A DNA stretch of 32,312 nucleotides from Frigoribacterium sp. GTDB taxonomy: Bacteria > Actinomycetota > Actinomycetes > Actinomycetales > Microbacteriaceae. Made by a program: the position numbers and the translations under genes. Below the pieces are notes generated by a model. That model did not search any database. It worked only from the letters and a program-made list of their open reading frames with translations, and was not told where the DNA came from. This document shows positions 30,022-32,312 of this stretch, one piece after another. The stretch spans positions 1-32,312 of the forward strand of contig JANYEI010000031.1 of NCBI GenBank assembly GCA_025363205.1, read 5' to 3'. Position 1 is the stretch's first letter; each line of letters begins with the position of its first letter.

Positions 30022-31971
30022 GGCCCGATCCGCCAGCATCCGGTTGTATTCCACCAGATCGGCGTCGCCGTCGCGTTCGGCCTTGCGGTCGAGCCGCTTG
30101 GCATCCTTCTCGTCGCTCTTTGACCACATGATCGCCACCGTGATGGCGAGGATGAGCGTGGGGATCTCTCCGACGCTCCACGCGATGCCGCCGCCGATCT
30201 GCTGGTCGGCGATCGCGCTAACACCCCAAGCCCGACCCATTGCCCCGTACCAGTTGGCGAGCAGCAGTCCGGTGCCGGTGATCAGCGAGAGCCCGAAGAA
30301 TGCGTGGAACGCCATCGTGCCGAGCAACACGAGCAACCGCATCGGGTACGGCGCGCGGTAGGGCAACGGATCGACACCGATGAGCGCCTGAACGAACAGG
30401 TAGCCGGTGATGAGAAAGTGCACGATCATCACGGTGTGGCCGATGTGGTCCGTCGTTGCCCAGCTGAACAGGGGCGTGTAGTAGAACACCCACAGTGATA
30501 CCACGAAGAGAATCGCGGCCACGATCGGATTGGAGAGGATGCCGGACACCCGCGAATGCACAAACAGCATGATCCACTCGCGCGGGCCACGACTTCCGTC
30601 CGATCTCTTCACGATGGTGCGCAACGCAAGGGTGATCGGAGCCGCCGGCGCGAGCAGCACCGGGATCATCATGCCGAGCAGCATGTGCCCGAGCATGTGC
30701 ACGCTGAAGAGGTACTTCTCATACACGTTGATCCCGCCGTTGGTCACCCAGAACAGGAGGGCGAGACCGGCAAGCCAGACCACGAGCCGATGCACCGGCC
30801 ACTTATCGCCGCGGCGATGCAGCCGCACCACCCCGGCGATATAGAAGAAAGCAAGGAAGCCGATCACCAGTACCCAGAGGATGTCGAAGTTCCACGTGGT
30901 GAAGTAGCGCGAAAAGGTCAGCTCCGGCGGCAGGGGCGCCTGCGTGAGGATCCAGGCCGGCGTGGTGAGAGTCGCATCCTGTGACACCGGAGTGGCGGTC
31001 CTCGCCAGAGCCGCGGCCACACCGGAGGCGAGCCCCATGAAGCCGAGTTCCGCCGCGATGAGCCACCAGAAAAAGCGATTGCCGCTATGGGCCGAGGACT
31101 GCATCTTTGCGATGAGGAAGCGGCGCTCCCCGAGCCCGAACAGTCCGAGTGTGAGCAGGGCGAAGATCTTGACGAGCACGAGGATGCCGTACGGCGTGAG
31201 CAACTGCGTGATCGTGCCGACGCGCAGGGCCGCGTTCACATAGCCAGAGGCCGCGACCACGACGAAACAGATGAGGGCGAGCGTGGAATAGCGGGAGATG
31301 ATCGGCCCGATCCGTCCGCCCTCGAGCGTCTTGCGGATGAACACAATAGTGACGAGCCCACCGAGCCAGATCGCCGCGAACACCACGTGAAGACCGAGAG
31401 AGGTGACCGCTGCGTCGTGTCCGGCGGCATCCGCCGAATGTCCCTGCAGTGCCTGGGGCACCAGTCCGACTGCGGCCAGAAGGGTGACGAACACCAGAAT
31501 CGTGCGGTTGCGCACGGCGAAGCACAGCACCGTCACCACTGCGGCGACGAGGGTACTCGCGAGCCAGGCTTGCCCGATCTGCTGGTTGGTAATGAAGTCG
31601 CCGAGTATCGATCCGAAGTTTGCGTCGAGCGTGATCGGTTTCGTGTAGAAGCTCATGAAGGTGAGAAAGCCGGTCACCGCCGAGGCGATGGCCCAGAAGC
31701 CCGCCGCACCGGCGGCGATGTCGAGCGTCCGGGCGAATTCCGGCTTGCTGGCGCTCATGGCGAAGCAGAGCAGTACGAGCGACCCAAGGGTCACGGCCAC
31801 CCCGAGATTGAACAGCATGGTCGCGATCGGCACGCCGTAACGCACGAGAGCGCCCGGATCGATGAGCCGCGGGGCGTCAGCGGCATGGCCGACTGCCAGC
31901 GCGGCGAGCAGGGATGCGAATGCAATGACCAAGAGCAGCGCTGGACCGGCAATTCTCACGATCCGTGGCAC
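30010..31971 (-). CDS. CopD-CtaG fusion membrane protein (copper transport / cytochrome c oxidase assembly)
   Basis: This is a 653-residue multi-helix membrane protein. The N-terminal half (to about residue 330) resembles CopD copper-resistance permeases: HVVFAAIWLGGLVTIVFIRK and SRYSTLALICFVVVAASGYV. The C-terminal half (about 355-620) resembles the Caa3-type assembly factor CtaG: NFDILWVLVIGFLAFFYIAG, LFSVHMLGHMLLGMMIPVLL, DHIGHTVMIVHFLITGYLFV and AFHAFFGLSLITGTGLLLAN, with many conserved histidines. A role in loading copper into the terminal oxidase is likely. The start is a GTG; a TAGGCT box at 31979-31984 ends seven bases before it, suggesting a leaderless message. This fusion is common in actinobacteria. 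Confidence 0.92.
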   Translation of the reverse strand: MPRIVRIAGPALLLVIAFASLLAALAVGHAADAPRLIDPGALVRYGVPIATMLFNLGVAVTLGSLVLLCFAMSASKPEFARTLDIAAGAAGFWAIASAVTGFLTFMSFYTKPITLDANFGSILGDFITNQQIGQAWLASTLVAAVVTVLCFAVRNRTILVFVTLLAAVGLVPQALQGHSADAAGHDAAVTSLGLHVVFAAIWLGGLVTIVFIRKTLEGGRIGPIISRYSTLALICFVVVAASGYVNAALRVGTITQLLTPYGILVLVKIFALLTLGLFGLGERRFLIAKMQSSAHSGNRFFWWLIAAELGFMGLASGVAAALARTATPVSQDATLTTPAWILTQAPLPPELTFSRYFTTWNFDILWVLVIGFLAFFYIAGVVRLHRRGDKWPVHRLVVWLAGLALLFWVTNGGINVYEKYLFSVHMLGHMLLGMMIPVLLAPAAPITLALRTIVKRSDGSRGPREWIMLFVHSRVSGILSNPIVAAILFVVSLWVFYYTPLFSWATTDHIGHTVMIVHFLITGYLFVQALIGVDPLPYRAPYPMRLLVLLGTMAFHAFFGLSLITGTGLLLANWYGAMGRAWGVSAIADQQIGGGIAWSVGEIPTLILAITVAIMWSKSDEKDAKRLDRKAERDGDADLVEYNRMLADRAARR

Positions 31972-31978
31972 AGTAACT

Positions 31979-31984
31979 AGCCTA
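31979..31984 (-). promoter_or_regulatory. -10 box of the CopD-CtaG gene (leaderless start)
   Basis: On the minus strand TAGGCT is followed after seven bases by the GTG start codon. The transcript would begin at or next to the start codon. No ribosome-binding site is present between them, consistent with a leaderless message. Confidence 0.45.
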
Positions 31985-32045
31985 GATCAGCAAACTGGGC
32001 CCCCGCCCCGACCTCCGCTGGTGAGTAGTAGATGGGCAGGATGAC

Positions 32046-32083
32046 CGAAGGGGATGCCGACCACGAGGCCGACATCCCCTTCG
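32046..32083 (-). terminator. Terminator of the HU gene
   Basis: CGAAGGGGATG (32046-32056) pairs exactly with CATCCCCTTCG (32073-32083) around a 16-base loop, 16 bases past the HU stop on the minus strand. An 11-bp perfect stem so close to the stop makes a strong terminator call. Confidence 0.75.
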
Positions 32084-32099
32084 AGACGAGAAGAAACTA

Positions 32100-32312
32100 C
32101 TACTTTGCAGCGGCCTTCAGCTTGCTGCCGGCGCTGACCTTAACGCCGTAGCCTGCCTTGATCTGGATGGCCTCACCCGTGGACGGGTTGCGCCCGGCGC
32201 GAGCGGCACGGTGGGTGCGCTCGATGGCGAGCCAGCCCGGGATCGTGACCTTGGTGCCTTCGCCGACCGAAGTGGCGAGGGTTCCGAACAGGGCGTCCTC
32301 GACGCCCTGTTC
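32100..32312 (-). CDS. hup: HU family DNA-binding protein, 3' part only
   Basis: The minus strand at the right edge reads the last 70 residues of a histone-like HU protein; the start lies outside the window. FGTLATSVGEGTKVTIPGWL, then AIERTHRAARAGRNPSTGEA and IQIKAGYGVKVSAGSKLK, contain the HU hallmark: the beta-arm with RxARxGRNPxTGExI that bends DNA. The tail is short (KAAAK), so this is the compact HU type and not the mycobacterial form with a long Lys/Ala-rich extension. Two stop codons in a row (TAG TAG) end the gene, followed by a strong hairpin. Confidence 0.95.
   Translation of the reverse strand, partial: EQGVEDALFGTLATSVGEGTKVTIPGWLAIERTHRAARAGRNPSTGEAIQIKAGYGVKVSAGSKLKAAAK

Noticed and set aside
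1-32312. CRISPR arrays, insertion sequences, prophage genes and integrases
   Set aside because: No spaced direct repeats of suitable size, transposase motifs, terminal inverted repeats or phage proteins were seen on either strand.

Overview
The window is a high-GC, gene-dense stretch from a motile Gram-positive actinobacterium. The protein types point to the family Microbacteriaceae: Gram-positive flagellar genes without L or P ring genes, an NgcEFG-like amino-sugar importer without its own ATPase, a CopD-CtaG fusion, and an HU-type protein. The family assignment is an inference from protein character; no database was searched.

Positions 1-17586 hold most of a flagellar regulon. On the minus strand, reading right to left, are a sigma-28 type sigma factor, flagellin (fliC), the cap protein fliD, the chaperone fliS, a FliT-like protein, and then the tightly packed basal-body, export and hook genes flgB-flgC-fliE-fliF-fliG-fliH-fliI-fliJ-fliK-flgD-flgE, many of them overlapping by 1-4 bases. 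On the plus strand, divergent from the sigma gene, are flgN-flgK-flgL-fliW. Four sites share the pattern TNAC, 15 bases, KCCGATAR. They lie before flgB, fliC, the sigma gene itself and flgN, and read as sigma-28 promoters, which would make this a self-amplifying regulon. The left end, beyond flgE, has a T-poor array of 25 imperfect 7-bp repeats. Export gate, motor and switch genes (flhA/B, fliM/N/P/Q/R, motA/B) are not here and presumably lie to the left.

Positions 17671-25563 begin with a dienelactone-hydrolase-like protein and continue with an amino-sugar uptake and catabolism locus. A BadF-type sugar kinase overlaps a Gfo/Idh/MocA oxidoreductase (minus strand). Divergent from them are a MurR/RpiR regulator, a UPF0309-like SIS sugar-phosphate enzyme and ngcE-ngcF-ngcG, an N-acetylglucosamine/diacetylchitobiose importer (plus strand). 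No nagA or nagB is present, so the kinase, SIS enzyme and oxidoreductase may form a non-standard amino-sugar route.

Positions 25592-32312 hold housekeeping and membrane genes: a DinB-fold protein, a DUF4383 membrane protein, a membrane protein with a Met-rich tail, a PIF1/RecD-like helicase, an unknown anchored protein, a CopD-CtaG protein and the end of an HU gene. Two copies of a long hairpin element with a compensatory base-pair change sit exactly at two convergent gene junctions and look like a family of bidirectional terminators.
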